A stretch of 12,173 bases of DNA. Source: CAYSIX01 sp964431205. Lineage in GTDB: Bacteria > Planctomycetota > Phycisphaerae > Phycisphaerales > Phycisphaeraceae. This document shows positions 11,748 to 12,173 of this stretch, one piece after another; position 1 is the first letter of the stretch, and the number at the start of each line of letters is the position of its first letter. Position numbers and translations under genes: made by a program. Location of the stretch: positions 1-12,173 of the forward strand of contig CAYSIX010000123.1 of NCBI GenBank assembly GCA_964431205.1. The letters are read 5' to 3'. The notes beneath the pieces were generated by a model. The model saw nothing but the letters and a program-made list of their open reading frames with translations, was not told where the DNA came from and searched no databases.

Positions 11748-12173
11748 CCGGCGCCGTGCCCCGCCGAAGCGCCCAGGCGCTGAGCAGACCCGCCGGCGTG
11801 ATCACCAGCACCTCGACCGCCCGATCGACCAGCGCCGCGGCCAGGCCCGCCGCCGTCTCCACCGGCGCCGTCCACGCCGCCAGCCCCGCCACGACCCACT
11901 CGGCCAGGCCCAGCCCGTTCGGCGTCACCGCCGCCAGCTTGATCAGCACGCCACCCGCCGCCGCCAGCAGCGCCCGCTCGTAACCGATCGGCGCCCCGAC
12001 CACCTCGAACGCCAGCCACAGACGCCACGCCCCCAGCAGCACGTCCATCGCCCGCAGCGGCGCCCACAGCCACGGCCGCCACAGCTCCCGCCGCGCCAGG
12101 CGTGACGCGAGCGGACCCGTCACGACGCTCAGCAGCAACAGCCCCCCCGCCGCCACGCCCCAGCCCGGCCCCG
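11707..12173 (-). CDS. Multi-pass membrane protein, lysylphosphatidylglycerol-synthase-TM/flippase-like, C-terminal part
   Basis: The gene begins beyond the right edge; the frame is open to base 12173, and the GTG at 12156 is not a likely true start. The visible ~155 residues contain about four hydrophobic segments, including MDVLLGAWRLWLAFEVVGAPI and ALLAAAGGVLIKLAAV. The stretch TPNGLGLAEWVVAGLAAW followed by a helix with ALVDRAVEVLVI resembles the PGGLGxxE motif and following R-containing helix of the UPF0104/LPG_synthase_TM family (PF03706). Members are integral membrane proteins that flip or modify lipids or accompany glycosyltransferases. Without the N-terminus the specific role is open. 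The stop (11709-11707) lies inside the end of the RNase HI gene, so the two convergent genes overlap by 41 bp. Confidence 0.6.
   Translation of the reverse strand, partial: GPGWGVAAGGLLLLSVVTGPLASRLARRELWRPWLWAPLRAMDVLLGAWRLWLAFEVVGAPIGYERALLAAAGGVLIKLAAVTPNGLGLAEWVVAGLAAWTAPVETAAGLAAALVDRAVEVLVITPAGLLSAWALRRGTAPVTAATATHAASGS

Noticed and set aside
1..12173. CRISPR array, tRNA, rRNA, prophage or defence cluster
   Set aside because: No regularly spaced repeats, no cloverleaf or rRNA-like sequence, and no integrase, capsid, nuclease-helicase or toxin-antitoxin genes were seen on either strand.

Overview
The window is GC-rich, densely coded bacterial chromosome. The mix of genes points to a Planctomycetota member, probably of the Phycisphaerae. 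It has a lipid A-type acyltransferase, a hopanoid cyclase, a PEP-CTERM exported protein, a PEP-independent set of housekeeping genes scattered singly (nadB, hisA, RNase HI), and many GTG/TTG starts. The lineage is an inference; no rRNA or other marker is present.

Layout, left to right. 1-378 is the 3' end of a lipid A acyltransferase (+). A strong sigma70-like promoter (427-455) then drives a single-domain response regulator (508-900), followed by a small LEA14/WHy-type lipoprotein (995-1492) and nadB (1573-3276). A block of tandem hairpins (3350-3425) separates nadB from hisA (3456-4220). A 100-residue protein of unknown function overlaps the hisA stop by four bases, and an SDR-family NAD-dependent epimerase/dehydratase follows (4550-5536). 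All of these are on the + strand.

The strand then flips. On the minus strand, in transcription order, lie a PEP-CTERM protein (9766-9086), an aldo/keto reductase (9049-8075) and squalene-hopene cyclase (7849-5741). A reading frame coding a clear transmembrane helix, but with no good start codon, follows the cyclase. The reductase and cyclase, like hisA on the other strand, have a -10-like hexamer only 8-9 bases before the start codon and no Shine-Dalgarno sequence, which suggests leaderless mRNAs.

The divergent intergenic region 9767-10137 carries the most striking element: a 165-bp, ORF-less, GC-poor insertion (9862-10026) with perfect 14-bp terminal inverted repeats and an exact 10-bp flanking target duplication. 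This is a MITE-like non-autonomous transposon. To its right, on the + strand, come a coiled-coil/C4 zinc-ribbon protein (10138-10890), a strong palindromic terminator, and an RNase HI (10962-11747) with an unusual four-cysteine C-terminal domain. The pairing of zinc-ribbon protein and RNase HI recalls the mycobacterial Rv2229c-Rv2228c pair, where RNase HI also has a C-terminal fusion, but to a different domain. A partial multi-pass membrane protein of the lysylphosphatidylglycerol-synthase TM type (minus strand) runs off the right edge and overlaps the end of the RNase HI gene by 41 bp.

Most genes here are single housekeeping or lipid-related units rather than parts of one pathway. No CRISPR array, tRNA, rRNA or phage module was seen. 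The best candidates for something undescribed are the MITE, the RNase HI fusion, the leaderless-start pattern and the orphan transmembrane frame after the cyclase.
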